Shown here: positions 1-8,296 of the stretch, piece after piece
Numbering within the stretch: the first letter of the stretch is position 1
Layout of the letters: every line of letters begins with the position of its first letter
NCBI GenBank assembly: GCA_945863825.1
Contig: CAMBBY010000012.1
Span: forward strand, 1 to 11,518
Origin: an uncultured Prevotella sp.
Lineage (GTDB): Bacteria; Bacteroidota; Bacteroidia; Bacteroidales; Bacteroidaceae
Length of the DNA stretch: 11,518 nt
Direction: 5' to 3'
Made by a program: the position numbers and the translations under genes
The notes under the pieces: generated by a model
What the model saw: the letters and a program-made list of their open reading frames with translations, nothing else
Told to the model about the DNA's origin: nothing
Database searches by the model: none

Positions 1-72
1 TCCTTCAGCTCTTCCTTCAGCTCTTCCTTCAGCTCTTCCTTCAGCTCTTCCTTCAGCTCTTCCTTCAATTCT
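1..72. repeat. 12-bp coding minisatellite in the Rpn gene
   Basis: Five perfect tandem copies of TCCTTCAGCTCT fill positions 1-60. A sixth, imperfect copy (two changes) follows at 61-72, and a more decayed one at 73-84. On the coding strand each unit reads AGA GCT GAA GGA, that is Arg-Ala-Glu-Gly. The unit is a multiple of three, so gain or loss of copies keeps the frame and changes only tail length. The array runs up to the window edge, so its true copy number is unknown. Confidence 0.95.
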
Positions 73-867
73 TCCTTCTGTTAGTCCATCTTGATATCCC
101 TCGTCACGGCTGGTGTCGAATAGGCTTTTCATATGTCTAACAGCTTCTAAATGACGGAAATAGGCGTGCTTGTCTTTTTGAGAGAGTGAATCTACACGCA
201 GACGTTCGCGTGCCTCTGGTAATCCTGCAGCAGTGGCTTTTGAACTGATAGAGCCTGTTTTTAGAAATTCAATCCATTCATCAAGTGGAGTAGTTGCTAC
301 CTTGTCAAAATCATTGACACGTAGTATGTAGTACTCTGGGAATAAGTCACCAGGACTCTTCCTTGACTCCAATTTATCATCTTTGATACCAAAGAATTTC
401 TCATTCTGTCGGATGGAGAGTTTAAGTGTATCATGTGGTTCGTGTTCACCGATGAACTCGGTTTTGCCATGGTAAACATAATCTTTGCCTTGTCCCAGTT
501 CAAAATAGACGATGTTGATGGAATACACCTTGCGGACAGCTTCATATGGTTTGCCAAGACCAATATATTCCGTTATCGCTTTAGAAACTCCATAGAGCAT
601 GCGATGGAAATAGGTTTGCTCTCGACTGTTTTGTACTTCAATGATGCACAACTGTTCGTTTTCGCTTTCTGCCAGAATATCTACTCGGTTATATTTATCG
701 TCCTCGTCTTCTTGGTTGCTTTCGCTTTCCAGAAAGCGGTGAATCTTAAATTTCTTTCCAAGTAATGAAGACAGGAAACCTTCAAGCACAACATAGTTTG
801 CCTTGTTGCGCAGCAGACGTTTCATCGCCCAGTCGAATCTTATATAGTTTTCTCCGTTCATTGTCAT
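1..867 (-). CDS. Rpn-family PD-(D/E)XK nuclease / putative transposase, 3' end outside window
   Basis: The frame is open from ATG at 867-865 to the window edge, 289 codons without a stop, so the C-terminus is missing. The protein matches the Rpn/PDDEXK nuclease-transposase family (TIGR01784 style). Visible marks are FDWAMKRLL (residues 11-19), the active-site pattern RVDILAES (Asp63) followed by IIEVQNS (Glu77, Gln79), and the conserved HRMLYGVSKAI helix (89-99) leading to SINIVYF (116-122). From about residue 265 the chain becomes Arg-Ala-Glu-Gly repeats, a charged tail typical of this family. Family members are DNA endonucleases linked to RecA-independent recombination and, in E. coli, to phage defence; the role here is inferred. 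A second ATG at 861 gives MNGENYIRF and cannot be excluded as the start. The gene has its own promoter and is separate from the pectin operon. Its base composition appears more AT-rich than the esterase. Confidence 0.85.
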   Translation of the reverse strand, partial: MTMNGENYIRFDWAMKRLLRNKANYVVLEGFLSSLLGKKFKIHRFLESESNQEDEDDKYNRVDILAESENEQLCIIEVQNSREQTYFHRMLYGVSKAITEYIGLGKPYEAVRKVYSINIVYFELGQGKDYVYHGKTEFIGEHEPHDTLKLSIRQNEKFFGIKDDKLESRKSPGDLFPEYYILRVNDFDKVATTPLDEWIEFLKTGSISSKATAAGLPEARERLRVDSLSQKDKHAYFRHLEAVRHMKSLFDTSRDEGYQDGLTEGRIEGRAEGRAEGRAEGRAEGRAEG

Positions 868-892
868 TTCTTATTTGCTTAATACTTCGCTG

Positions 893-923
893 CAAAGATA
901 CGCTTTTTATTCTAAACTTCCAA
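893..923 (-). promoter_or_regulatory. Bacteroidota-type promoter for the Rpn gene
   Basis: On the minus strand TTG (923-921) is followed after exactly 20 bp by TATCTTTG (900-893), which fits the Bacteroidota primary-sigma consensus TTG, 19-21 bp, TAnnTTTG. Transcription would start near 885, leaving a leader of about 20 nt before ATG 867. The -33 element lies 7 bp beyond the T-run of the preceding terminator, so the two transcription units sit back to back. Confidence 0.75.
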
Positions 924-930
924 GAAAATC

Positions 931-970
931 AAAAAAAAAGTGCAACGCTCAAATTTGAGCATTGCACTTT
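931..970 (-). terminator. Rho-independent terminator of the susC-susD-lipoprotein operon
   Basis: The arms 937-953 and 954-970 form a 17-bp stem with one internal G-U pair in the minus-strand RNA. The top, CAAATTTG, is self-complementary, so the real loop is a few nucleotides. The stem is followed on the minus strand by nine T residues (939-931). The other strand has no T-run, so it acts in one direction. It starts 20 bp after the stop codon of the beta-helix lipoprotein gene. Confidence 0.93.
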
Positions 971-989
971 AATATGATTGATAGTAGGA

Positions 990-2714
990 TTACTTCCACT
1001 TAGAAGCACCTGCTTCACTGTCAAGGTTTGTATTGAACTTGAATTCACCATTAGCTGGAGCTGTCCAAAGATCAGTCTCAGAACCCTTGAAGTCGATAAG
1101 ACCTTCAATACCATATGTAACAGCGTCAGCACCGATAGGTGTGTAAGCAAAGTTAGTCTTGTATGAACCTGCTACAGAAAGCACTGTGCTTGCACCATTC
1201 AGAAGAACACTTCCCTTAGCGCCTGGTGTGTAAAGCTGAAGTTTTGCTCCTGCACTTCCGTCTGTAGCCATAGAAGGACCAAAGATGCTGTTGGTGATGT
1301 TCAAGGTTGCTGCATTTGTAGCAAAACGGAACAATGGTGTGTTAGCATTTGCTGTAGTCTCCATTGGAGCATAGCAGAATGTACAGTTGTTTACATTTAC
1401 AGTAGGAGCCTGGGCAGTCTTACGTAAGTCGCAAAGCATAATAATGTTTGTAATAGTACAATCATCGAATGTTACGTTGCGGAAATCTCCACCCTTATCT
1501 GCGATAGTTACAACACCCTGATCACCGACACCATCAATTGTACAACCCTTGAAGGTAACGTTCAGGAAGTTGTCGTTGTTCTTCTGACCTCTTACTACAC
1601 CACGGAAACCGCGGATGTAGCAATCGTTGAAGATGAGTTCACTGATGGTAGAACCAGTACCGCTGACATTGATAACCTGACGGCCACCGAAGCCCTTATC
1701 TGTACCAGCGAGGAAGGCATCCTTATCAGCTTGCTTATCGCTAATCATATCGATGCTTTCAAACTTCACCTTATCGATATTAACACCCTTCTTGACGCTC
1801 ATACCGCCGGAGAAGGTGAACTGAGCGTTACCGCCCAATGTCATACCGGTTATGAAGGTTACATTGCGGTCGAGACTGATAGAGTTGTTGATCTTGTATT
1901 CCTGTTCACCACGGAGGATGATAGTCATACCGTCCTTTACCATATTCCAGAACTCAGCAGTCTTCAATGTATCCTTAGCTTCCTTAGCATCCCAGTTGCG
2001 GGTATCCAACCACATGCCTTCTCCATACTTCTCGTCGAAGTTGACGCTAGCCTTGGTTGTAGCTGTTGTTTTACCTGCATAGGTAGTATTATTGAAGTCA
2101 GAAGAACTGTCGTATGTCTTGAATGTGTATGATGTTTCTGGCTGCAAGCCATAGACATCTACATATCCCTGAGCATAGTCAGCATCGCTTACTTTAACTG
2201 AGATGGTATCATGGCTTTCTGCGTCTTCGGCAGGGCAAGCCATTACATACTTGATTTTCTGACCACCTTCAGCCCAGGATACACGAGCAGCGTTATCAAT
2301 AGCCTTGGCACCAGAAACCTTTGTTGGGTAGTTGATGCTCTGAGCCTTTACCTCATAATACTCAGATTCCTTGTTGTTGCCAATACACTTGATTCTTACA
2401 CCATACTTCTCGTCCCATCCTAAGTCATCGAAAGTATAGGTATCATCCTCTGTTGTGGCTTTCTTGATTACTTTCAGGTGATTTGTGCCATCCTCATCTG
2501 TAGATGTCACAAGACCCAATTCCAACTCATAACTGGTGGCGCCCTGGATTTTATCCCATTCTACCTTCAAGTTATTTGAGTTGACCGTTGCGCTTGCAAT
2601 TGGACGGAACAAACGAGGTGCATCGCCCAAGTTGTCATCGTCGCTACAGCTTACCATTGTGGTACCAACTGTAGCAGCGAAAAGCATAGACAATATATAT
2701 TTATTGTATTTCAT
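990..2714 (-). CDS. Surface lipoprotein: Fn3-like pair plus right-handed beta-helix (DUF4957/DUF5123 type)
   Basis: This 574-residue protein starts with a lipoprotein signal peptide; the lipobox MVSC puts the lipid on Cys23. The next residues, SDDDN, are acidic, like the surface-export signal of Bacteroidota lipoproteins. Residues about 32-125 and 130-222 look like two Fn3 beta-sandwiches (for example LKVEWDKIQGATSYELEL at 49-66). From about 240 to 574 the chain looks like a beta-helix. The coil motif [FV]xxCx[IF] recurs at FNDCYI (362), FKGCTI (388), FDDCTI (416) and VNNCTF (441), with ITNSIF at 473, so cysteines would stack as a ladder. I see no convincing lyase or hydrolase active site. 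It is the third gene of the operon, 40 bp after susD, the usual place for a surface glycan-binding protein. Proteins of this DUF type often sit in pectin loci, but their function is not established. Glycan binding is inferred. Confidence 0.85.
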   Translation of the reverse strand: MKYNKYILSMLFAATVGTTMVSCSDDDNLGDAPRLFRPIASATVNSNNLKVEWDKIQGATSYELELGLVTSTDEDGTNHLKVIKKATTEDDTYTFDDLGWDEKYGVRIKCIGNNKESEYYEVKAQSINYPTKVSGAKAIDNAARVSWAEGGQKIKYVMACPAEDAESHDTISVKVSDADYAQGYVDVYGLQPETSYTFKTYDSSSDFNNTTYAGKTTATTKASVNFDEKYGEGMWLDTRNWDAKEAKDTLKTAEFWNMVKDGMTIILRGEQEYKINNSISLDRNVTFITGMTLGGNAQFTFSGGMSVKKGVNIDKVKFESIDMISDKQADKDAFLAGTDKGFGGRQVINVSGTGSTISELIFNDCYIRGFRGVVRGQKNNDNFLNVTFKGCTIDGVGDQGVVTIADKGGDFRNVTFDDCTITNIIMLCDLRKTAQAPTVNVNNCTFCYAPMETTANANTPLFRFATNAATLNITNSIFGPSMATDGSAGAKLQLYTPGAKGSVLLNGASTVLSVAGSYKTNFAYTPIGADAVTYGIEGLIDFKGSETDLWTAPANGEFKFNTNLDSEAGASKWK

Positions 2715-2732
2715 AATTACTTATTTTTATTT

Positions 2733-2749
2733 GTTATGGACTACATAAC
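2733..2749 (-). other. Small hairpin in the susD-lipoprotein spacer
   Basis: GTTATG (2733-2738) and CATAAC (2744-2749) can pair as a 6-bp stem with a 5-nt loop in the 40-nt spacer between the susD stop codon and the next ATG. No T-run follows, so it is not a terminator. It could affect mRNA processing or the ratio of the two products, or be chance. Confidence 0.35.
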
Positions 2750-2754
2750 CCGAT

Positions 2755-4812
2755 TTACTTGTTGCGAATAGCATAACCTTCGTTGGACAATACACCGTTT
2801 GAAGAAGCAATGTTGTCCTTAGGGATAGGCAAGATATATGGAGTTACCTTTTTGCGGAGAGGCTCCATGTCTTCTGCACCTGTTGTCACAACTCCGTCTG
2901 TCAAACCAAACCATGAGTATAAGAAAGCCTCATTCATGACACCCTTCTTGATAGTGTTGCCATCTGCGTCGGTTCCATACTTTGTGTTTGTTGTTGGATC
3001 AGTATCACTGACAGACATGTATGTATCCAAGAACTTGATATATTTCAAACCATCGAAAGAAGCTCCTGCAGTCTTGATGTCATCATCTGCAAGTGTTGTT
3101 GCCTCTTTGTATGGGCTTGCGCTATTATCACGATAAGTGAAATAGTTGTTCTCGAACTGAATCTCGCCATTTACATAGTTGTAGTAGAGGCGTGGTGCGA
3201 TACCCATATCAACAATTTCTTTAGTCTTGTCGTAGATGAATTCACCATTCTCCAGACGGAGCTGGTTATAGTTCATAGTTACGTCGCGAACCCACTCCAA
3301 AGTATTAACGATGGCATCAGAGTAGTAGTTCCAACGAACGAGGTCGAACTTACGGATGCACTCGCCACCAAACTCCCAAGCACGCTCGTTGATGATAGCT
3401 TTCTTGAAAGAGTCGTAATCGTTGAGATTATCAACATATTCATTCACCATCTCGTTCTTGTTGGTTGCATTTACAAAGGCACGGTTACGAACTCGCTTCA
3501 ACATTTCCTTTGCCTCAGCAGTAGGACCATTGTTGATTTCGTTATCAGCCTCAGCGAGGAGCAACAATACATCAGCATATCGGAGAATAGGGAAGTTGAT
3601 ACCTGTACCCTTAGATTCAACGTTGTTGACACTCAAATCCATGCGGCACCATTTAGCTGGCTGGATGTTGACGCCATCCACTGCTGCCTGCTTGTTGTCG
3701 TACAACCAACGGTAGTTAGCACATGTAGCCTTCAGACGCTGGTCTTGTGCATTGAATGAGCATGCATAGCTTGGAGTCAGGTTGGTATAAGTTGTACCAG
3801 CACCCTTAGAACTTGAAACTACGCTCAAGCCAAGGCACCAACCGATGTCACCACCTGAGTTTGGAACATAACCCATCTCGAACAATACATCACCATTAGC
3901 TGGGTTGCAGCCGTTGATTTCATTATCAAAAATCTGCTTGAAGTTGTTGTTGAGCTGACGGTCCTTCAAGGAAATCAACTTCTTGGCATAAGCCTTAGCA
4001 ACCTTGTAGTAATCGTCTGCAGAAGTAGCTGTAGCCTCGTTACCATTTTCATCTACATAATGTACAGTATATTCGTCGCCTGTACCTGTGCTGCGGGCCA
4101 TGGTACCATTAGCCTGCATAGAGTAACCGGCACGGAACATAGCCAACTTGGTGATGAAACCGAGAGCGAACTCACGGTTCATGCGCTCTACTGTAGCTTT
4201 GCTGCTCCACTGCATCTCACCCTCATTGTTGATGAGGTCCTGAATCAAGCGAGTATAGATGATGTTCTTATCTGTACGTGGATCATTGTGCATATCGTCC
4301 TTAGATGTAGGAGTTGTAGCAAATGGCACGTCACCCCAGAAGTTACACATCAGGAAATACCAGTAGGCACGAAGACAGATAGCCTCACCATGAAGCTGCT
4401 TCATGTCTGCATCACCTTTCTTGTACGCATCGCTAGCCTCAATACCTTCAATACACTGGTTGGCGAAATCAATGGCTTTCTGGGTGTTGTTCCAGCAGTT
4501 CTTGATATCACCGAAGTATGATGGGTTAAGGGCCCAGATTCCGCGACGTGTTGTCTCTGAAGCTTGAGCCTTCTTTACGAAACCGATCTCAACATCAGTA
4601 TTCTGCATCCAGTTGGTGCTCATACGTGATGTATAAGTGTCCTCGCAGAAGTAGGCATATACATGGTCTACCATCTTGCGGGCATCTGTTGGATTTGAAC
4701 ACAGATAACTCAAATTATCTGTGGACAAGCTCTCTGTGTCCAATAAGTCACTACAAGAGTTAAAGCTTGCTCCTGCAATGAACATTGATATATATAGAAA
4801 TATACGTTTCAT
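2755..4812 (-). CDS. SusD/RagB-like outer-membrane lipoprotein, glycan-binding partner of SusC
   Basis: SusD-like proteins form the lid over the SusC channel and bind the glycan at the cell surface. I place the start at ATG 4812: it gives MKRIFLYISMFIAGAS followed by FNSC, a lipoprotein signal with Cys20, and then SDLLDTES, the classic SusD beginning. An in-frame ATG at 4863 lies inside the end of susC and would spoil the signal peptide. The family signature GEAICLRAYWYF..FWGDVPFAT is at residues 142-166, within the N-terminal TPR-like part. The end of the RagB/SusD domain shows YILPIPKDNI and NEGYAI near the C-terminus. At 685 residues it is longer than many SusD proteins (about 500-600), with extra sequence mainly in the C-terminal third. 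It follows susC after 20 bp and is surely co-transcribed. Specificity cannot be read from sequence; pectin is inferred from the neighbours. Confidence 0.95.
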   Translation of the reverse strand: MKRIFLYISMFIAGASFNSCSDLLDTESLSTDNLSYLCSNPTDARKMVDHVYAYFCEDTYTSRMSTNWMQNTDVEIGFVKKAQASETTRRGIWALNPSYFGDIKNCWNNTQKAIDFANQCIEGIEASDAYKKGDADMKQLHGEAICLRAYWYFLMCNFWGDVPFATTPTSKDDMHNDPRTDKNIIYTRLIQDLINNEGEMQWSSKATVERMNREFALGFITKLAMFRAGYSMQANGTMARSTGTGDEYTVHYVDENGNEATATSADDYYKVAKAYAKKLISLKDRQLNNNFKQIFDNEINGCNPANGDVLFEMGYVPNSGGDIGWCLGLSVVSSSKGAGTTYTNLTPSYACSFNAQDQRLKATCANYRWLYDNKQAAVDGVNIQPAKWCRMDLSVNNVESKGTGINFPILRYADVLLLLAEADNEINNGPTAEAKEMLKRVRNRAFVNATNKNEMVNEYVDNLNDYDSFKKAIINERAWEFGGECIRKFDLVRWNYYSDAIVNTLEWVRDVTMNYNQLRLENGEFIYDKTKEIVDMGIAPRLYYNYVNGEIQFENNYFTYRDNSASPYKEATTLADDDIKTAGASFDGLKYIKFLDTYMSVSDTDPTTNTKYGTDADGNTIKKGVMNEAFLYSWFGLTDGVVTTGAEDMEPLRKKVTPYILPIPKDNIASSNGVLSNEGYAIRNK

Positions 4813-4832
4813 AATTTGTATCTTGTTTTCTA

Positions 4833-7800
4833 TTAGAATGAAATGTTTACACCTGCTGTCCAAGAGAATGACTTAGGATATGATGAGAAGTCGGCACCTG
4901 GAGTCAAACCGCTGGTCTTGCTGCCACGGATTGATGAGTTAACCTCTGGGTCATAACCTGAGTAGTTGGTCAAGCAGAACAAGTTTGTCAATGTGCAGTA
5001 CATGCGCAGTGAGTTGCAAGCGAACTTCTTGGTCCACTCCTTAGGGAATGTGAAACCTACTGTCAAGTTCTGCAAACGGAGGAATGAACCATCCTCAACA
5101 GCCCATGATGAAGGTACAGGGTTGTTATCTGACAAAGTTGCTGCGCTCCAAATAGAAGCATTTGCATTCATATTCTTCAATGTCTCGTAATCTGTTACGA
5201 TTTCACCTGTAGCCTGATCCATGTAAGTCCATGCCTTACCGCCCAAAGTTACAGGAGTCATTTCTTGACGGAGACTTGCGTATGTATTACGGTATGACTG
5301 TGATGTAACCATCTTGTCGAGGTTGTAAACGTCATTACCTACTACGAAGTTGAAGTTGGCAGTCAGGTCAAACCACTTGTATGTGGCGTTGAGGCCGAAA
5401 CCACCCTGGAATTTAGGCTGAGTCTTACCGATGATGGTGCGGTCTGACTCTGAAATCTTCTTGTCACCATCAAGGTCTCTTACCTTCATTGCACCTGGAC
5501 GGAGACCTGCCTTAGAACCTGCAGTAATGAATGAACCATCTACTACATCTTCCTTCAGGATATAGTTACCGCTCTTGTCAAATACGAATTGAGTCTTGCC
5601 GTTCTCATCGGTTGTGGTCTGGAAGTCATCAACAGTGTAGAAACCGTCGCAAACGAAACCATATACCAATCCGAGAGGCTGACCTACAACAACTCGGTAG
5701 TCGTCGTAACCACGCATGTCGGTAGAGAAGGCACCAGAGTTGTAAGACTGGTAAGTCTGACCACCAGCCAACTTGTCAACCTTGTTCTTATTGAAACCAA
5801 CGTTGAAGTTGAAGTTCAAAGAGTAATCCTTTTTGCGGAGGATAGCTGCATTCAAGTTCAACTCAACACCACGGTTAGATGTCTGACCGATGTTCTGCTG
5901 CATAGAAGTATAGCCGATTGCTGTTACAGGAGCATCGAGGAGCAGGTCCTTTGTGGTGTTCCAGTAGTAATCCAGGCTACCTGAGATACGCTCATCGAAG
6001 AAACCAAAGTCCAAACCAACGTTACGTGTAATGGTGGTTTCCCACTTCAATTCTGGGTTAGCCAACTGAGAATTGTTCAATGTATAGTGAGGGTTCTGCT
6101 GGTTACCTGCACCATAATATTTTCCGCTACCATAAGCCTTGTAAGTTGTCTCATACATGGAAGAGCTGATACGGTTGTTACCTGCTGTACCGTAAGAGAA
6201 ACGGAGTTTCAGGTTAGACAACCAGTCCTTTGTGTTTCTCATCCAAGGCTCCTCTGCGATACGCCAACCCAATGCGGCAGCAGGGAAGTAGCCCCAACGG
6301 TTGTCCTTCACGAACTTAGAAGAACCATCGGCACGCATAGTGAATGTCAGCAAATAGCGGTCTGCATAAGAGTAGTTCAAACGACCGAAGAAAGAAAGAG
6401 TACGATCTTCCTGACCCAATGAAGAGTTGATGGTACGGGAACCTGTTGCACCTGAGTTTGATGCAAGACTTGCAAACATCTTCTCTGGAGCAATGTCCTT
6501 CTGGAAGTATTTAGCGATAACACTGAGGCTCTCATTGTTTGTTGCTACATACTCCTGGCCAATCATGGCGTTCAGATTGTGTACCTTGTTAAATGTCTTG
6601 TTGTAAGTCAAGGTATGGGTCAAACGGAGCTTCCAAGTATCTTTCTTGGTCCATTCACCCATAGGAAGGCTACCACCATCCTTTACAGCCTTGTCACTTA
6701 AAGCTGCATAATAATCTTTCTGCTGGAAGAAGGTGTAGTCGTAACCAGCCTCTGCACGATATGTAAAGTTCTTGAGGAACTTCCATGTAATGGCACCATT
6801 ATAGTTGTAACGGCGTTCATTCTTTCTTCTCCAGTAGTCATTTACCTTATCCTGCAAACTGCGGGTAATAGAGATGTACTCATCATACTCATCGTCTGGA
6901 AGAGTTGAAGGATCGATGTCGAGCTGATCGTAGAGACCATTAACAGGACCCTTGGTAATAGCCTCATAAGAACGAATCTTGTAAGTACCACCACCTGTAC
7001 CAACACCCTTGGTTGTAACATCAGCCAGACGCATACCGAAGTCGAGCTTCAAGTTCTTGCAAATCTCATGATTCAACTTGAAGTTTACATTGAAACGGTC
7101 GTAACCGTTGGTCTTCATCAAACTGTTGTCGTTGGTGTAAGTACCGCTGAGGTTGAACTTAGTCTTTTCAGAACCACCGCTAACACTTACGTTGTGAGAC
7201 TGTGAGAGATCGTGATTGCCGAACATCTCGTTCTGCCAGTCATGCCCCTGCTGATACTGATACAAGTCGAGGTCTCCGAAAGAACCGAAACGCTTTTCGA
7301 AGCTACTGATATCAGATGTACCGCGGAGAGCAGCACGCTCATAGTTGTACATAACGTACTGATAAGGAGTCATGGTGTCAAGAGTCTTGGCGATGCTCTT
7401 GCCCTGAATGTAGCCATTGTAAGAAACAACTGTCTTACCAGACTTAGCGCCCTTGGTAGTAACCAGAATTACACCATTTGCACCCTGAGAACCATAGATA
7501 GCTGTAGAAGCAGCATCCTTCAATACGGTAATGTCCTCAATGTCAGAAGGAGCAATGTCACCGATGCTGGATACTGGGAATCCGTCTACGATATAGAGAG
7601 GAGAGTTGTCACCAGTGATAGAACCACCACCACGCACCTTGATGATCATTTCTGCATCAGGTGAACCGTCGGTAGTTGTAATCTGCACACCAGGCAACTT
7701 ACCTGTCAAAGCTTCTGCTGCATTTGTAACAGGAACCTTGGTCAGGTCTTCACCCTTTACGGTAGCAACGGCACCAGTCAGGTCCTTCTTTCTAACAGTA

Positions 7801-8141
7801 CCATAGCCGATAACGACTACGTCATTCAAGCTGTTTGCTTCGTCTTCAAGTTTTACAGTAATGTTAGTTTTACCTGCAACGTTCACTTCCTTAGATTTCA
7901 TACCGATGTAAGTAATCTTCAGTTTGTTACCTTTGCCTTTCAAGTTTACGGTGAAATTACCATCAATGTCGGTCACGCCACCATTACCTGCTACACCTAC
8001 CTCCATGACAGATGCGCCGATAATAGGCTCGCCCGTATTGTCAGTAACAACGCCCTTAACGGTCTGCGCTGAGATGCTCGTTACACAGAACATCAATGCA
8101 CCTGCTAACGCAATTTTCTTTTTGTTTGAATTACCAGACAT
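4833..8141 (-). CDS. SusC/RagA-like TonB-dependent outer-membrane transporter
   Basis: SusC-like proteins import oligosaccharides through the outer membrane with energy from TonB-ExbBD. The 1102-residue product has a basic N-terminus and a signal peptide ending near SISA|QTVKG (cleavage after Ala25). A CarboxypepD_reg-like domain (27-100) contains GVVTDNTGEPIIGASV and the marker YIGMKSKEV. The SusC signature NDVVVIGYG (106-114) precedes the plug (115-235), which holds SPLYIVDGFPV (180-190) and DITVLKDAASTAIYGSQGAN (203-222). The 22-strand barrel fills the rest and ends in a terminal Phe (VNISF), as expected for BAM-assembled porins. Length is normal for the family and no frameshift is seen. 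It is the first gene of a three-gene operon with a promoter at 8215-8186. The substrate is inferred to be pectin fragments from the adjacent esterase. No anti-sigma-interacting (STN) domain is visible at the N-terminus, so ECF/anti-sigma control by this transporter is unlikely. Confidence 0.97.
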   Translation of the reverse strand: MSGNSNKKKIALAGALMFCVTSISAQTVKGVVTDNTGEPIIGASVMEVGVAGNGGVTDIDGNFTVNLKGKGNKLKITYIGMKSKEVNVAGKTNITVKLEDEANSLNDVVVIGYGTVRKKDLTGAVATVKGEDLTKVPVTNAAEALTGKLPGVQITTTDGSPDAEMIIKVRGGGSITGDNSPLYIVDGFPVSSIGDIAPSDIEDITVLKDAASTAIYGSQGANGVILVTTKGAKSGKTVVSYNGYIQGKSIAKTLDTMTPYQYVMYNYERAALRGTSDISSFEKRFGSFGDLDLYQYQQGHDWQNEMFGNHDLSQSHNVSVSGGSEKTKFNLSGTYTNDNSLMKTNGYDRFNVNFKLNHEICKNLKLDFGMRLADVTTKGVGTGGGTYKIRSYEAITKGPVNGLYDQLDIDPSTLPDDEYDEYISITRSLQDKVNDYWRRKNERRYNYNGAITWKFLKNFTYRAEAGYDYTFFQQKDYYAALSDKAVKDGGSLPMGEWTKKDTWKLRLTHTLTYNKTFNKVHNLNAMIGQEYVATNNESLSVIAKYFQKDIAPEKMFASLASNSGATGSRTINSSLGQEDRTLSFFGRLNYSYADRYLLTFTMRADGSSKFVKDNRWGYFPAAALGWRIAEEPWMRNTKDWLSNLKLRFSYGTAGNNRISSSMYETTYKAYGSGKYYGAGNQQNPHYTLNNSQLANPELKWETTITRNVGLDFGFFDERISGSLDYYWNTTKDLLLDAPVTAIGYTSMQQNIGQTSNRGVELNLNAAILRKKDYSLNFNFNVGFNKNKVDKLAGGQTYQSYNSGAFSTDMRGYDDYRVVVGQPLGLVYGFVCDGFYTVDDFQTTTDENGKTQFVFDKSGNYILKEDVVDGSFITAGSKAGLRPGAMKVRDLDGDKKISESDRTIIGKTQPKFQGGFGLNATYKWFDLTANFNFVVGNDVYNLDKMVTSQSYRNTYASLRQEMTPVTLGGKAWTYMDQATGEIVTDYETLKNMNANASIWSAATLSDNNPVPSSWAVEDGSFLRLQNLTVGFTFPKEWTKKFACNSLRMYCTLTNLFCLTNYSGYDPEVNSSIRGSKTSGLTPGADFSSYPKSFSWTAGVNISF

Positions 8142-8185
8142 ACATTTATTTTGGTTAGATTAGTGAAATATTGTATAATTCTGTG

Positions 8186-8215
8186 CAAATATACGAATAT
8201 TAGTTTATCTGACAA
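8186..8215 (-). promoter_or_regulatory. Bacteroidota-type promoter of the susC operon
   Basis: On the minus strand TTG (8215-8213) is followed after 19 bp by TATATTTG (8193-8186), matching TTG, 19-21 bp, TAnnTTTG. The start of transcription should lie near 8180, giving a leader of about 40 nt before ATG 8141. The leader has no Shine-Dalgarno sequence and is A/T-rich, as usual in Bacteroidota. Confidence 0.8.
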
Positions 8216-8238
8216 TACATTTTAATATAAAAAATAAC

Positions 8239-8250
8239 GTAAACGTTTTC
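8239..8250. promoter_or_regulatory. LacI-family operator-like palindrome upstream of the susC promoter
   Basis: GTAAACGTTTTC is a CG-centred near-palindrome (five of six base pairs symmetric) that resembles operators of LacI/PurR-family regulators. Its edge lies 23 bp upstream of the -33 element of the susC promoter. No LacI gene is in the window, and a 12-bp match in AT-rich DNA could be chance. Confidence 0.35.
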
Positions 8251-8296
8251 AAAGTTCTTTCACAAAATAGCTTCTGTGTAGTGTTTCCGTTAACAT

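Noticed and set aside
1..72. Short tandem repeats as a CRISPR array
   Set aside because: The units are 12 bp with no spacers and are in frame with a coding sequence, so this is a minisatellite.
433..765. Plus-strand frame of 110 codons with hydrophobic stretches
   Set aside because: It lies opposite the Rpn gene, whose minus-strand frame carries clear family motifs; the hydrophobic look is a by-product of reading its charged codons backwards.
4813..4863. Upstream ATG (4863) as the start of susD
   Set aside because: It adds 17 charged residues before a perfect lipoprotein signal peptide and overlaps susC; ATG 4812 gives the standard SusD start.
990..8141. The susC-susD-lipoprotein operon as a wholly new system
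   Set aside because: The layout is a standard PUL core; only the function of the third protein is open.
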